64,000 bases of DNA from Phymatolithon calcareum (taxonomy: Eukaryota; Rhodophyta; Florideophyceae; Hapalidiales), in NCBI GenBank assembly GCA_977006965.1, contig OZ345381.1, forward strand, positions 310,001 through 374,000, read 5' to 3'. Below the pieces are notes generated by a model. That model did not search any database and had not been told where the DNA came from. It was given only the letters and a program-made list of their open reading frames with translations. Shown piece by piece: positions 31,681 to 44,561 of this stretch. Numbering within the stretch: the first letter of the stretch is position 1; each line of letters starts with the position of its first letter. The translations under genes were made by a program, and so were the position numbers.

Positions 31681-34600
31681 AGCACAAGGAGTTGCGAAGT
31701 ATACGAAGCCTAGAATACGTTCAACCGCGGCGTCGGGATGACTCGAAGTCATCTGTTTCCTGTTTTTGGACCTGTGGGTCAGTGAGCAGGTGAAAACGGA
31801 GAATTTGCGCTTTATTTCAGCAACGATTGTTGGTGCCCATGGCATGTTCACACACACCGCAAGGCAGCGATAGAGGATTCCACTAGAATGATATGGAGAA
31901 GCTTATGCCGCTCACTGTTTGGATGCACTTAGTTTACAGTTTGGTTCATTGGACATATGGATACTTTCGTTGTTGGAAGTAGAGAAACGTAGATAGTGGT
32001 TCTTTGCAGCGGCCTGCCGTTTCACCGTCAGTAGCGTTGGGTGTGAAAAGATTATGCTGGGCGCGAAAGGACGTTATTCGACATCACGAGATGTTAAGAC
32101 GTGTTGAATGGCTCATGTTACTTTTGGGCATAACAGTCAAGGCTCGGCAGCATAAAAGGTGGCCAAGGTGAACGTGAACAATGTTACAGTTTATCACAGC
32201 GTACCTCGCTTTGCCAAGGAAACATAACTAATTTTTTCAATTGAACACAGTCCGATATTGTGAAGGAAAAACCGAAACTTTTAGCTCATCCCGGGCAGCG
32301 CGACACTGGCAGTCAGGACTTCTGACAACGAGCTGTTTTCTACGCAGAGCAACACATTCGCGATATCGAATGGAAATGTAGAGCGTTCTCGTTATTGCGA
32401 CAAGGCGAAATCCCTTCTAAAGTTTATCTCTTCCCTCTTCTTAGAAGTGCGCGCTACAGTTGTCATTTTCTTGCATGCACAGACGACCGTTCCCCAATAT
32501 CAGTGGTTACTGCTCCATATGAAATAGGCGCACACGTCAAGCTAAACTGCACACGGGAGCGACACTTTTAGCTTTTGGTGTTGTGTAGGCGTGCTAGTGC
32601 AATGTGTGCGGAAATAAGTCGATCGGGCATTGTTTCAATGCAGATGCATTATTGTTTTCGTCTGCAGCAAGAGACGCGGAACTATAACGGGCGGCAACAC
32701 GGTGGATGATCTATTAAAGTACTGCACTGCACAGTACTGAACTGTACAGTAGTGCGGCACGTGCAGGCCTCTGTCCCACCCACACCTCAGCAACCACAGT
32801 ATGACACATCAGTCTCCTATGGCACAGTATCATATACTAGTGCACACGACAGAGCGCGAGCACAGCTGTTGTTCCCACTACATCACTGTACAGTACTGTA
32901 TGCGTGGGGCGCGAGGAAGGAGCGCAATATCTATTTTCGTCTGTGCGTCTGAATTGCAAATCATTTTTGAGCAACATGATGTTGCTCCACAGTTGTGAAA
33001 TTTAGCGGTACAGTATCAAAATCGTACAGCGCATTTGAGTTTTGCAGATTGGAACAGGAAGCATTCAACTTGATCATCTAGATGATGCATGCTTCCGGTT
33101 TTAAAAACTGGAACCCCAAACGAGGACACATTCCGCTCCGAAAAGAAATGCAAAACAACTGCCCATGCCGAACAGCCAATCCGTCGCAGGCGCTTGTACG
33201 CTAGTCGGACGATGGTAGAAAGAGTGAGAATTATTTTTACACGCCGTCCGTTTGCAGGTGGCAATGAGCCAGTGTTTGGATGCCAGCTCTCTTTTGTGTC
33301 GGCGAGGGAAGCAAAAAGGACATGCAGCCGACCTTCCAGATGGCTAATTTAGGGTTTCTTTGCTTTGGTCATCGTGTCGCTTCAATCGTGCACAATTTCG
33401 TCGTTTCTTACGTTTGATGGAAACGGGATGATGGATGTAGCAAGTCCGCGCAGACGGGAGTGGAATTTTTCGATCGTTGCGTCGTAACATGGGTGGGCAG
33501 TTTGTGCGCCGACGGGACAATTGACATTTCAATTATGTGGTTTAGAAGTTGGTGGATTTATTTTGTATGGCTCCTTCAATATGTTGGTTATATGGTGCTG
33601 AATGTATGGTCCTTGGTGGCGCGGATCAGGAACTTTGGCGGACAATTGAGTCCACTTTATTGGCAGAGTGGGGGAGGGTAGCACTCCTGAACTATTGTAG
33701 ATAGGCTTCTGCACGTTTTCGTGCCGACGAGCTCTCAAAGAAGCAATGAAACAAACACAATAGTGGACAGAAAGAAAATGGTACAGTAGGGATAGGCATA
33801 ATGGATATGCAAGGTAAATTCAAAATTCTATACTGCACACTACTGATGTGTTTGTGAACATAGGATAGTGGATTGTCTTTGAGACGGAAGAAGTCACAAC
33901 TCCACAAGTTTGTAGTACGCTTGAATTCTGCCTCCCTGCAGGGGAAGTACTGTAAGCCATATATGTACAGTAGCAGCCCGGTTGCGCAATAGCCATGCAT
34001 GAAATACAACTGCAACAGGACATCGGAATAAGAAAAAGTTTTCCTCGAGTGGGAGGGAACAGCTTGCCCAAGTCGTCTTGTGGACCGGGGTCCACGATCA
34101 TACAGCAGAACAAACGTTGATGGTGGTGCGAAATTTTGCATGTGCGTTTAAATTGTCGATGCCCACACGGCAGTCGGCAACAAGAACGGTTCTGTTATCG
34201 AAGACAGAGCAATAGCGGAGATAGGGGTGCAGTACTGTAGGGATGGCGAGTAAGGTGACATCAGGCACTAGATGTATGTATGTGGGTATGGCCGCCTTGT
34301 GTACAATGCGAAGGGTTGCAGACGGAGGGGCAGCGGAATGAAAAATAGGTCGAGCTGGAGAGACGAGATATGGTGGTGAAATTTTGCTGTTTGAAAGTCG
34401 TGGAAAGAGGAAGCGGGTGGAAACAAGGTGGTCCGTAACAAGTTTGTCAAATTATGTGTGTTTGCTCTGTTTCTCGGGTCGTCTTTACCTTCAGTGTACT
34501 ACAGTGTACTGTAGTATTGGGCGATGTTTTATGGTGCAGGCACGTGGCTGACTTGGTGAGCTGCTTAGGGCCGACGAGGACAATAATTATTTTTCTCCTC

Positions 34601-37600
34601 TTGTTCTATATAACATTTTGCATTAGTAGTGATGCATTGCTGATGTCTACAAGACAGACGATGGTCCTGCGAGCCGAACGGGCTCCCACTGCTTCTCTTC
34701 GAGGTGTGTCAAGGATGGGAGTGGAAAGTGTGTGCAACTTAGATTTGGTCGCAAGTCGTTGTACACGATATCTAAAACGATAGCGTAGTAACGAAACATC
34801 GCACTTTCATGGCGTCAGTGCGGTGCAGGGTTTCAATTTTCTTTAGTCACTGTGGAAACGAATATATGCGACAATATCCGTAAGTTGCAGTAATAAGAAG
34901 TATTGATTAGAAACATTGCGTGTCCCTGAGAAGGTGAGCATTCAACAGTGGCTCACACAAGGGTGCCATACGACGGCGAGATATGTGCGTAAAAAGAAAG
35001 ACGGCGGGAGCAGTGAGAGAGGCCTTCCCAGGAGGCAAGTTTTCCACTGTCTTTCACTCCATGTTACAGCCGGCATCCGTATTCATTTTAGCCGCGTCAG
35101 GAGGTGGATTGTCTGCGCTGTAAAGATAAACTGTAGCACTAATGAAAGGGAGTGGCAAAGCGATCTGTCCTTGAGTTGCTCTACTGTATTTGATAAGTGA
35201 AAACCTACTCCGATTCATGTTTAGAACGATGTTGCTGAGTCCTAAAGCAAGCCCGTTGTCACTGTGTCCCTCAAAAAATATTATTATTACAGTATTCAAA
35301 TGTATGACAGGCTGTTATGCAGATCTAATTGATTCGTGATGTATTTTTCAACATCCTGCCCCACATCCTCAACTGTAGATGGGCAACTAAAACCTGTCAT
35401 GAAGGACCATACTTCAGACACAAGCTCGCAAACCGATTCCGAACTTGCAAGATAGGGGTCGACACGCCAGACTAGTGCTGAGGTGATGGATCACTCGGAA
35501 ACCCTTGGTGTCCTTCCTTTTAAGATGCCAACTTACTCCTTCAAGGGGGCACCGGGAACCTCAGTAAAAACGAACAATTACACTAAAACCTGTCGATCAA
35601 GACAACGATCATGCTGATCAACAGGTCGATGATCTTCCCTCGGGGAGGATTTGATGCGTTGCGTTCTACGAAACCGTATCCTCGACATTGCTGCCCGGAC
35701 CGTCTAGCAGAAGATGAGTCCTCGTACTCTACTGCACAGCACAGTAGCCGTTAGCAGTCAATTTGCACATAGTTACACGGCCGAGCAACACATTTCACCG
35801 ACTTCCCGTCACGCCATTCACTGACACTGACACTCGGGCAACAATTTGCTTACAACTGCTGATGGCGGCGCCGTGAGATCCCATACTTTATGAGCGCCAG
35901 TGCAGAATATTCGTTTAATTTTCAGCGCTGTCAGAGCTGCAAAAGTATCAAACGCGACCAATTCTCGCAAGCCGGTCAGATCACATCGCACTATTGCACA
36001 GCGTTTCAAACGTGCACTGTCCGCTCGCGTGCGCAGAGAGTGTAAATTTCCTCACCTGCCTGCTTTTGCCTGACTGCCCCCTCCAGCAACCGCATCGTCG
36101 GCAACTGCTGTCCGGCCTTCCCTTGACCGCGGCGCACACATTATCATAATTTTTCGGTTCCGTGCGGCAGACGGTCGGTCGCATTCGACGCGCGCGCACG
36201 ACACAGTAACCTGCCGGGTGAAGTGTAGCCCTTCATGGGGTTTCCGTGCCGCGTGCGCGAGGCCGATCGACACGGGGGTGAGAAGGGCAACGCGAAGCGT
36301 ATCTTGCGGCGAGTTTCACGCCTGCCGTGGTTTACCGGTGCAAAGTCCGCGCTACCATGGGCCGCTGGTGAGGAGACTGCGGATTCGGGGGGAGGGGACG
36401 TTATGTACATTCCAAGGCCTTCTGTAGAGTGTTCTTCTAGGAACGTGCAGCATACACGCACACAAATACACGATGTTCCTTTGGGCAGGAGGTGGCCACG
36501 AATTACACGCCACGCCTGATACGCTTCCGGACACACTCTACACGGCAATAATATTGTAATCTGTATAGTCTATTGTGGGCACGGAAAAGTACACTACATC
36601 ACGAAATTTGCTCCGCCATATAATGCCGTCATTTGGAAAACACTCTTCAAGAGACGCTCTTCGCACGTGTACATGATTATCACTAAAAACAGACGAACGA
36701 AGCGCGACTAAGTAGTACCATACTGTACTGCTTTCGTGCCTATCTTGTTCACATATTTGTGCGGTTTAACTCAATGATCGAGTCGATTGAAAACATGTCT
36801 GCCATATGAAAACGCAAAGCATGCGTCGAAGACAGGCAAATGACTTTCGATTGTGCCGTATCATTTTCACACTCTGCATCCATGCACGCACTTCGAAATT
36901 CAGGATCACCGAGGGAATGCCATGCCACATCTTCCAATATTCCAGTGTCCACATCCCCGTCATTTATCCGCCCTTCTCTTCATCTCTCTTCTCCTGAAGA
37001 TGCGTCCCATAATTCTTCCCACATCTCTCCCTTAGTCTGCACTACAGCACACTTTCATCCAAGAGCAAGACTTGTGCTTCAATATTTCTCCCACTAACGA
37101 CTTCTCTCATCCCACAAACTAAGTTAGAATTGTAATGTTGCCGTTTCCCTTAATCCTCGCACTTGTCTGTAGTCTGCAAAGTTAAAAACCACCCGCACAT
37201 CAAATTGAAGCGCTCCATGCACAGTACCCATTGCATTCACCATCGCAACGGAAGCAATGTCTGGTAGCCAGAGTACAAAAGGATCTACCGTTCAGCCTGC
37301 TCTGTCCGTCCCCGCCATCCCACGACTCGCACCCACATTATCCTCCCGTTCCGCGTCAATTCAGTCGCCCTGGAAGTGCTGCCATCACACTGCGTGCCGC
37401 TCCACCTCCCCATGCACGTCGCAAAATTGCCCTATCTCAACTGCATCATACAACGCGCGGGAAGTCACCAATTCAAACCATCATCAATTAAACGTCAACT
37501 TTACACCTCAACTTCGCAACACCAGAGAGTGCACCTGGAGTACCATATCAAAACTGCCCCTGAATTTTGATACGCTCGAAGACCACACGACCCCATTCAC

Positions 37601-38932
37601 GAAACTATGCTTTACACTACAGTATTAAAGTTACCATGCATGTGTCGTCGCAACCTGCACCGACAGACAGATCATCTGCTCCTTCCCCGGTTCCGCGCCC
37701 CGTGACACACCTGCTCAGTACTGCTTCACTCACTCTCTTTCCGACCGTCGACGCACCGATATTTTGAGTACTGTCCACACCCATCAGTAATTCACCCGTG
37801 TTTGAAGCTGTTGTCATGCCGAAGGAATAACTTACGGTCACGGAGAAGTCGAGTGCGGAAAGATCGCGGGCAACGAAGCACAATCTAGATCTCACGCGCG
37901 AAGAACGACTGCTGTGATCTTCGGGTAACCAACCGTTGAAGAGTCCTTGGCGTTACGTGGGAGCCATTCGACCAGTCGCTTCCAGCAACGGATGTAATAC
38001 ATCGGACAGTTGTTTCGTTCGTGGTACGGGGCTGCAGCTGCAGATTGCCTCGCATGCGTTTGATCCCCCAAATCCTAGCATGACAGGCAGACCAAGGAAT
38101 GGCAAGACGGACGTGAAAAACTGTTCAGTGAGCTACATCAACGATTGTGTGAACAGAGCCTCCAATGGCACCGTCTACAGAGTTTAGCAATTGTACCGAC
38201 TAAACTTTCCAGATCATTTCCAACTGAAAGAAAGTGATGTCTGAGGAAGAAAATACACCGCCAAAACATAGCGTCTAAATATGATCAGCAAGGTTGCATG
38301 TCCTCTCACCTGATCTGCATGTGTGAGTCGGAGCAGGTATCGGACTTGCCGATACACGGCATAGGTTTTGGCCTCTGCTTCCTACATCAGGAAGCCGGGA
38401 TACTAGAAGTTGGACCGCAATTTTCAACAAGCATTCACAAAGGAGTTGCTGAGCAACTGTTGCTCCATTTGTTCTAACCTGTTACAGGAAAGGCTGCTCC
38501 GATCCGTTTACGTACATGATGTGCTACGTATTACAACCTGCATTGTATCGACTGTTGCTTCCAGTCTCATTTCGTCTCGCCCTTGAAGTCGTTTCTGGGG
38601 TATAGAGTTGATGAGAAGACAAAACTAGAGACGAAATCGTAATCATTAATCCCGTTGATCAAAATCACAGTATACATAGTCTGCACTCCGCATACTGGTG
38701 TAGTCTGGTTGCCCATGTTGTCTAGTTTAAGGAACGTCAGTGCTACCTTGTTGTCCCTTCCGTGATTTAAAACTTGTCAATAACTGATATCATCTACACC
38801 ATCCCATGCACTGTAGATCAAATGAGTTAAATATTACTTCGTAGGACTATATAGCTACTCAGATCCATGTTGAGGCGCATCGCATCCTGACTAGTGGACT
38901 GCTTTTAAGGACTCCAAGAGTCTATACACGCA
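31681..38932. other. Large gene-poor interval, no supported gene
   Basis: Seven kilobases with only short frames lacking recognisable domains. TACTGTACAGTA-type motifs recur at 32718-32752, 32885-32901 and 34496-34516. Confidence 0.4.
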
Positions 38933-39163
38933 TTGAAAACCGTCACCAGTTCTCCACTTACTGTTCTAGACGCGTGGCAGAAAGGTTTTGCTGTTGACGA
39001 GCTCCCAAGCACTGCGCTAGTTTATCGTTCTATGATCGCCTTTGCAAGAGAAGTGAAAGAAGACATTGCGGACATGAGAGAAAAGATAAAGCTTGAACAA
39101 ACTGAAATTAGCAAAGCAGAACAAAGGAAGAACAGATTGCGAGCGCTGCTATCTGTTACATAA
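38933..39163 (+). other. Coding-like coiled-coil fragment
   Basis: The frame encodes LPSTALVYRSMIAFAREVKE, then a charged helix (DIADMREKIKLEQTEISKAE) up to a stop. The only ATG gives about 43 residues. It resembles the end of a protein, perhaps a transposon relic, and sits just outside the inverted repeat. Confidence 0.3.
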
Positions 39164-40007
39164 ATAACACTAGGTTTTTAAACTGTTCCCGGACGAGAAT
39201 ATATGGCATGCGAAACAATACAGTTGCTACGAAGCAATTTCCAGTACTACACACACATCCTCGAAACGATTTCATGGCGAAAGAGATATGGATGGATGGA
39301 TGTGAGTTTACTTGAAGATCTCGTTGTCTATTTAGAACCTGAGAGGCAGATCTACTGGATTGCGTCTGTCGCGCTTTGCAACCTGTTTTCTTTTTGCACT
39401 GAGAGGGGTTGTTTATACATAAAGATGGGCATCTCTTTTAGCGTGCGATCGGGTTTGTGTTCTTCTGATCTCTTCTTCTCTTGAAAGGGTTACGGGAAGC
39501 GATGGAATAGCCAGTGGGTACACAGGAGCCTGTACTTTGCCTTCTTGAAACGGAGGAAGGGTGGGAGTTCGTTTCGTCTGGGATTGGAAGGGCGCCTGCA
39601 TTCACTGCCAAGCGATAGTGCCGGCAGACAGCGTTTCTACCCCTCTATTGCCATTTGCAAAGTTATTTTTCTTACGTTAGTTTCGCCGTCAGCATGTCTT
39701 GCGAACGATTCTATTGTGTTGCATAGGAGAGCTTTTTGGAGCACGTTGTTGAACTCATTGATTATAAGCAGGCGTTCTTGGTCTTTGGGAAGTCCTATCG
39801 CGTATTTTCTTCGCTGTTTCTGAGCTCTGATGAATTTGGCGCTGAGGTGCTCTTGTCGAAGATGAATCGATTCGATTCTACAGATGCATCTGAATATTGA
39901 TTGCATGTTCTTGCACCACGAACCAAAAAGTGGTGAGAAAAGGTTTCTTTCGAGACCGAGCTGTGCTTAGTGAATGCGATCTGTCACCTCGAGCGGGAGT
40001 AGATATT

Positions 40008-40862
40008 CTACCATCGGTCGCACGAGTGCCTTGTAGAGTCGTACGCAGGTGGGGTGTGAGAGTCCGCTAGCGTGGAGGCCGATGTTTTCCAGCGATGTTT
40101 TCCAGCATTATCAGCCTCTAGTTGGCAGTGTCGAATCTGTCGCACAATGAGAACAAATGGAAACTCGTAAGTATGACGTCTTGGTAACGCTTTCAATCTC
40201 TCTGTTCGCGAGCGTGAATGGGCGGCATACGTCGTGTTCTTCTGGAGAAACAATACAGCTCTTCCCCGGCTTCGTGTTCCACGTCATTCCAGTGGCTAAT
40301 GCCCAGTCGGAAGCAAATGTCAAGGAGCGTTTGCAGTCCCTCTGGGGAAATGCACGAACCATGACGTCGTCATCTAGAAACGGTGCGGGCGCTTTTGAGA
40401 TTTAGGGAGGGATTCTCGGCAGAATTTTTGCGAGGACTTTCACAAATATGTTCTAGAGAGTTGGGGACAACGGCGATCCTTGCGGCATGTCTTTTTTTAC
40501 GAGAATTCGGTTGTTTTGATCATCCGTCGGTGTATAGATGACGCAAGGCTGCAGGAAGTATATGATCCACGCAACTAGGGTGGCTGGGAGTCGGCGCTTA
40601 AGCAGTTGAGAAGGACATGTCTAGGCATGATATCGAATGCTTTCGAAAGGTCCAGGACAGCAAGGTGTCTGCGACCTAGTCTGATGGCTGCATTAGTGTT
40701 CAGGACGGCAATGTGGCACCCTTATGACTTCTTGTGCCCTGTCTGTATCTTATTAAACTTGTAGTGATTTCTGAAGATCTTGTTGAGCGCGCTTTCGATG
40801 ACCTTATTTGCGTGTGACAGGAGTGCAATAGGCCGGTAGGTCGATGGGTCTTTTGTGTATTG
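40008..40862 (-). pseudogene. LINE reverse transcriptase fragment (left arm)
   Basis: Mirror copy of 46913-47782 with the same reverse-transcriptase motifs, broken by stops and small indels. It also has 10 extra bases near 40282 relative to the right arm. Confidence 0.75.
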
Positions 40863-41067
40863 GAGGAACGGTCATCGGTCCTACACAGTGGTTGGCAAAG
40901 AATTTTTGAGAATTTCGTTTACTTCAAGATTTCAGAGTTGTTCAGCAAGATGATTTCTAACTTCGATGCTGGCAAGATTGCAAAGCTGTTCAGCGAGATA
41001 TTATCTAGTCTTGAGAACGGTCATAGATCTACCCTTTGCTCAGCACATGAACAGTTTGGTGCCGTTT

Positions 41068-41292
41068 TTAGCAATAGCACCAACGGAAACAGTTAGGGCC
41101 TGGAGGACGGCAAAAGAGTTTACCGCTTTCACACCAGCAAGAAACCAGGCAAAGTTTTACTGCAGAAGTGCAGGTCGGACGAACTTTCCTGACTGAGGAA
41201 ACATCACTGAGCTTCTGATCTTCCACGACTGGAAGCGCTGTCACAGCAGCGACTGTGAAGAACAGGAAGGCAAAGAAGACGCTCAGCTTCAT
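41068..41292 (-). CDS. Secreted eight-cysteine peptide (left copy)
   Basis: The first ATG of the frame (41292) gives 74 aa. Residues 1-19 are a signal peptide (MKLSVFFAFLFFTVAAVTA), followed by a short acidic/polar stretch that could be a propeptide. The mature region has eight Cys at 41, 48, 52, 54, 61, 68, 72 and 74. The spacing is C-x6-C-x3-C-x-C, six residues, then the same C-x6-C-x3-C-x-C again: a tandem duplication of a 14-residue module. Secretion and four disulfides are inferred; the function is unknown. It could be defence-like, structural or metal-binding. The protein is identical to the right-arm copy. Confidence 0.65.
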   Translation of the reverse strand: MKLSVFFAFLFFTVAAVTALPVVEDQKLSDVSSVRKVRPTCTSAVKLCLVSCWCESGKLFCRPPGPNCFRWCYC

Positions 41293-41948
41293 TTTACGCT
41301 CTTGTTTTACCTTGTGCTCCTTGCAGCGGTCTCTTCTATTCGGTTCTTCTGACTTTCTTGCGCTCGGCTTTCGTTTCTCATCAGTCGCTATAGGAGAGCT
41401 TTGTATAGAAGTAGAGTGGGAACAGAATATCAACTCGAGGCTCAGACTGTGCGATACCCCTGATATGAAATTACACTGCGCGGGATTTCTGAGGCTGTTC
41501 CGTGTTCGTGGCGAGCCAGTTGTCTATAGCAATGTCCTCATTAGATGTTCTACGCGCGTTCTGCTGCCCACTTCTATCACCATCAATCAGCGCAGAGTGG
41601 ACATAGTGAGTCCTTGTTGCTCTCTCTGAGGGCCACTAGCTGGTGGTCTCCCTTTCCTAGTGCTGATGAGCTCTCACGTTCTCTCCATTACAAGTCAGGT
41701 AATGTTCGGGTCTCCTGTGCCCCAGACTGGTGAGACACTCAAAGCCCCCTGAGGTGCCTGCACGCTAATGACCTTCTTAATATAGACTTGTACTCTCTGT
41801 CTCATCTGAAACGGTACACAACACAAGTTCGGAGGTAATGCAGCCCCATGTTCTGTATGAGAGCTAGGAGATATCAGGCGTATACTCTGTAGGGAGAGCT
41901 CAGGGGAGTGAGGGAGTTGGTGGCCAAGCCAACAACGCTTTCCTCTCA

Positions 41949-42059
41949 TTGTACCCACTCGGGCCTGGTACTCTTACGTTTACGTACATTTATTATCCCG
42001 GTTTACGGTACACATCTCATTAGAGTTTTTTATATTTCAAGTTTATTTAAAAGCCCCAC
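41949..42059. other. Start of inverted-repeat spacer
   Basis: Inner edge of the left arm: similarity to the right arm stops at TTTCCTCTCA. No gene seen. Confidence 0.5.
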
Positions 42060-42444
42060 AGACTTCCGAAGAAATGGGCAAGGCTTCCTCTGATGCTACC
42101 TACCTTTGTGCAGCTTATGAAACGCCCACCAGGATGGCGGACGGGAAAACTCAGGATTCAAGGTAATCCTATCTCAGTCCTCTACGGGATTGTTGGTGCT
42201 TGGACTCGACCGCTTTTTGCCTTGCCTTCTGTGAATCAAGTCAGACCTTCTTCGTTATCCATGCGTTCTATGAGTGTCTTGCTAAATAGACAGAGCTCAT
42301 CTAGCGCCGTTTCTGCTTTCAGCCTTTTTCCCCTTCGAGGTCGTACCCTGCTAGCGTGCGTTCACAGGTCTGGCTCTGCTGCCGAATTCTTCAGCCATAC
42401 TTGCTGTTGACACCTGTGGGAATCTACCACAGGCATACTGTAGT

Positions 42445-42773
42445 ACAAAGCATTGGAAAAAATAATTGCTATTGTAATTATTTAAATTATTGTTCCAATA
42501 ATTTATTCCTGAGTCTCGCATATTTATTGTATTTATTGAGATCGTCGTGGTTGCGACAATTATTGTATCGGACTCCTCATTTTTTCGATCCGGTTATTCT
42601 ATCGCGACAGAAAGTAGCAAGAAGGATCCAATAATTCGGGGAATAACCAGTTATTTATACCTCGCTGAACTTGAATACAATAATTTATTGCTTCTGCGTT
42701 CAACAATAAATTATTTATTCTCGACACTTTTCGAGAAAAGAATAAAAATAAATAAATAATTCCAATGCTTTGT
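42445..42773 (+). mobile_element. hAT-type MITE, copy 1
   Basis: The ends ACAAAGCATTGG/CCAATGCTTTGT are perfect inverted repeats flanked by an 8-bp duplication ACTGTAGT. The interior is AT-rich (AATAATTTATT words), 329 bp, without coding capacity. An almost identical copy lies inverted at 56391-56703. Confidence 0.85.
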
Positions 42774-43212
42774 ACTGTAGTGCAAGTTGCCTGTGCTTCA
42801 CCTTGAAGAACTTGAGGATTTCTGGCAATTCTCTTGTCTTGACGTATGGAATCTTCCCTTTCCGCTTCGATTCAAGGCAGTCTCCTTCCATTGCCAGAAA
42901 TTTGGATCGAAGTGTTTGCGAAGAGCGGTTTGTTTGGATATGCTTTTACAGCTTCACCAAACGGTTCTCTGGTCTCCATCGCGGCGATATCTTTCCTTGT
43001 GTACTGCCATTCATGGTTGTTTCTGCTTTCAGGCACTTCGTTTGAATACATACGTTCTTTCGCCTTGTTTGAAGGTCACGATTTCTCGTCGATGTGCGGC
43101 AGTCTGGATCCGGCAGAGGAGACCGTTCAAGAATGTTACTTCTACTTCCTTGACGGCATTTTGTACTTCTTCTGTCCAGTGCATTAAGTGCATTGCGTAC
43201 TCTCAGGCGCTT

Positions 43213-43247
43213 GTACAGCCACGCTGGGAGTCCCAGCGTGGCTGTAC
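43213..43247. repeat. Perfect palindrome inside LINE frame
   Basis: GTACAGCCACGCTGGGA and its exact complement flank a single G. In the LINE frame it interrupts ALVQPR..EYAMHL, adding about 11 codons and a stop. Confidence 0.9.
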
Positions 43248-43640
43248 TAGCGCCTTGTATATCTGAATACACTTCTGTATACTTAGCCCTTTGTTGAACA
43301 CTCCCAGTGTACGCAACTCGTAGACGGCCGACCTTGCTTTCATAGTGGAGAGAGTGACACGGGCGCTCTCTTCTTTATTGATATGATTTTTCATTCATGT
43401 ACTCGACTATTACGTTGTCTTGCAATCGCATGCTGGAGCAAAGCCTTGGAATTGAGATCCATTTTCCTCGTTTGTTCGATGCCCTCCTTTTCGTGGTCTT
43501 GGTAACTAGAGATTGCGTAAATATCGTCTTTCACCTGAATAGCTTTGGCTACATATACTTTCGCCTGCAAATAGCAAGAGAGTGGAAGCGCTGCCTGTCG
43601 GAATGCGAACCGTAGAGCTAACCTCTGCATCCATCAATCG

Positions 43641-44077
43641 ACACAGATTATATGTTTTGAGTCCCCATGTTTTCTTTCTGAGGGGCGCTGGCTAGAGGCC
43701 CCCTCATTCACTTCCGCTGTATAGACATAAAAACAAAACATACTCTTCTGATGTGATATATTTTTATTCAAACGAAGATTAAGCAAAATCAGGTTAGAAC
43801 AGCTAGCTTTTTTTTGCAACTGTTTAGTTGTTTATTTGAAAGCCCTCATTAACACTCCTAAGACTGTACGGGAGCAGCTTTTCGTAACTTGTTCATTCTA
43901 GTATATCGCCTGGTCCCTAATACAGGGACTCGTCGTTTTCCATATTGTCAATTATGGTGACGCTGTAGAGTAGTATGGAGTCTAATGCCTTCTCCGTTCT
44001 TATCATTTCTCCGGAGTCCAGTTCATACTTTGTTAGGTTCATGCGTATGGTCTCCATGTGGCGCTCTGCTGCCGTTC
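43641..44077. other. Spacer sequence without recognised gene
   Basis: No supported reading frame. The 12-bp target duplication of LINE copy B (CTGCTGCCGTTC, 44066-44077) ends this stretch. Confidence 0.4.
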
Positions 44078-44561
44078 TATGAAGATCTACAGCAAGCTCT
44101 CGACAAAGCCAAGGAGGGCTCAGTCTCAAAGAAAGGGCGACGAAAAGAAATAATTGAGTTATGGGCAGAGGAAGAAGAGGGAAGATCGCTCGAGATACCA
44201 ACTGATTCGAACAATCTACCGATGGTTCTCCGCGTAAGAGAAAGGTCTACACGGTTGCGATGCCTACGGCTGATATTCAATAGAGCACCTCTTTGGAGAA
44301 AATCAGTACTTGGTGCATACTTTGGTGTCACAGCCGTGATTGAGCTGGTCGCGCTCCAACGCATTCTATCTTCATCCAAGATTAGTCCTGAAATTGAATA
44401 TGAATGTAAGCGACTCACTGAAGCACTTGTTGGGAGAGAAATACGAATCAAGGATATACTGAACAGTCAAACTGCGTGAGCTTAGAAAATCGTGCGAAAG
44501 CGGCCCTGTTACTCTTCAAGAGAGGCCTTGGGAGCTTTTAAAATAAATCAACACATATCCC
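44078..44561 (+). mobile_element. 5'-truncated LINE copy B (ATATCCC family)
   Basis: The 484-bp copy codes for ARALDKAKEG-like and RLRCLRLIFNRAPLWRKSVL sequence, then EYECKRLTEALVGREIRIKD, and ends AACACATATCCC. A perfect 12-bp duplication CTGCTGCCGTTC flanks it (44066-44077, 44562-44573). The frame is open through most of the copy. Confidence 0.88.

Larger units (their letters stand above)
39266..41948 (-). repeat. Left arm of 2.7-kb inverted repeat
   Basis: This arm is mirrored by 45826-49995. It matches at about 98% in most stretches I compared. It holds a cysteine-rich peptide gene and a broken LINE reverse transcriptase, both on the minus strand. It lacks the two retro-insertions of the right arm, so it preserves their empty sites. 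Confidence 0.9.
42060..43640 (-). pseudogene. LINE relic interrupted by a MITE
   Basis: On the minus strand the order is AYELRTLGVF-like sequence, then IYKALVQPR and EYAMHLMHWTEEVQNAVKEV. This is the reverse-transcriptase C-terminal region, where ALV.P..EY is typical of LINEs. Further on it reads KIPYVKTRELPEILKFFKVK. Stops and a 30-odd-nt inverted duplication (43213-43247) break it, and the MITE at 42445-42773 splits it. Outer limits are approximate. Confidence 0.6.

Noticed and set aside
41695-41958. Mirrored 85-codon frames next to the peptide genes (also 45825-46079)
   Set aside because: Conserved only because the arms are near-identical; no start context or protein-like features.
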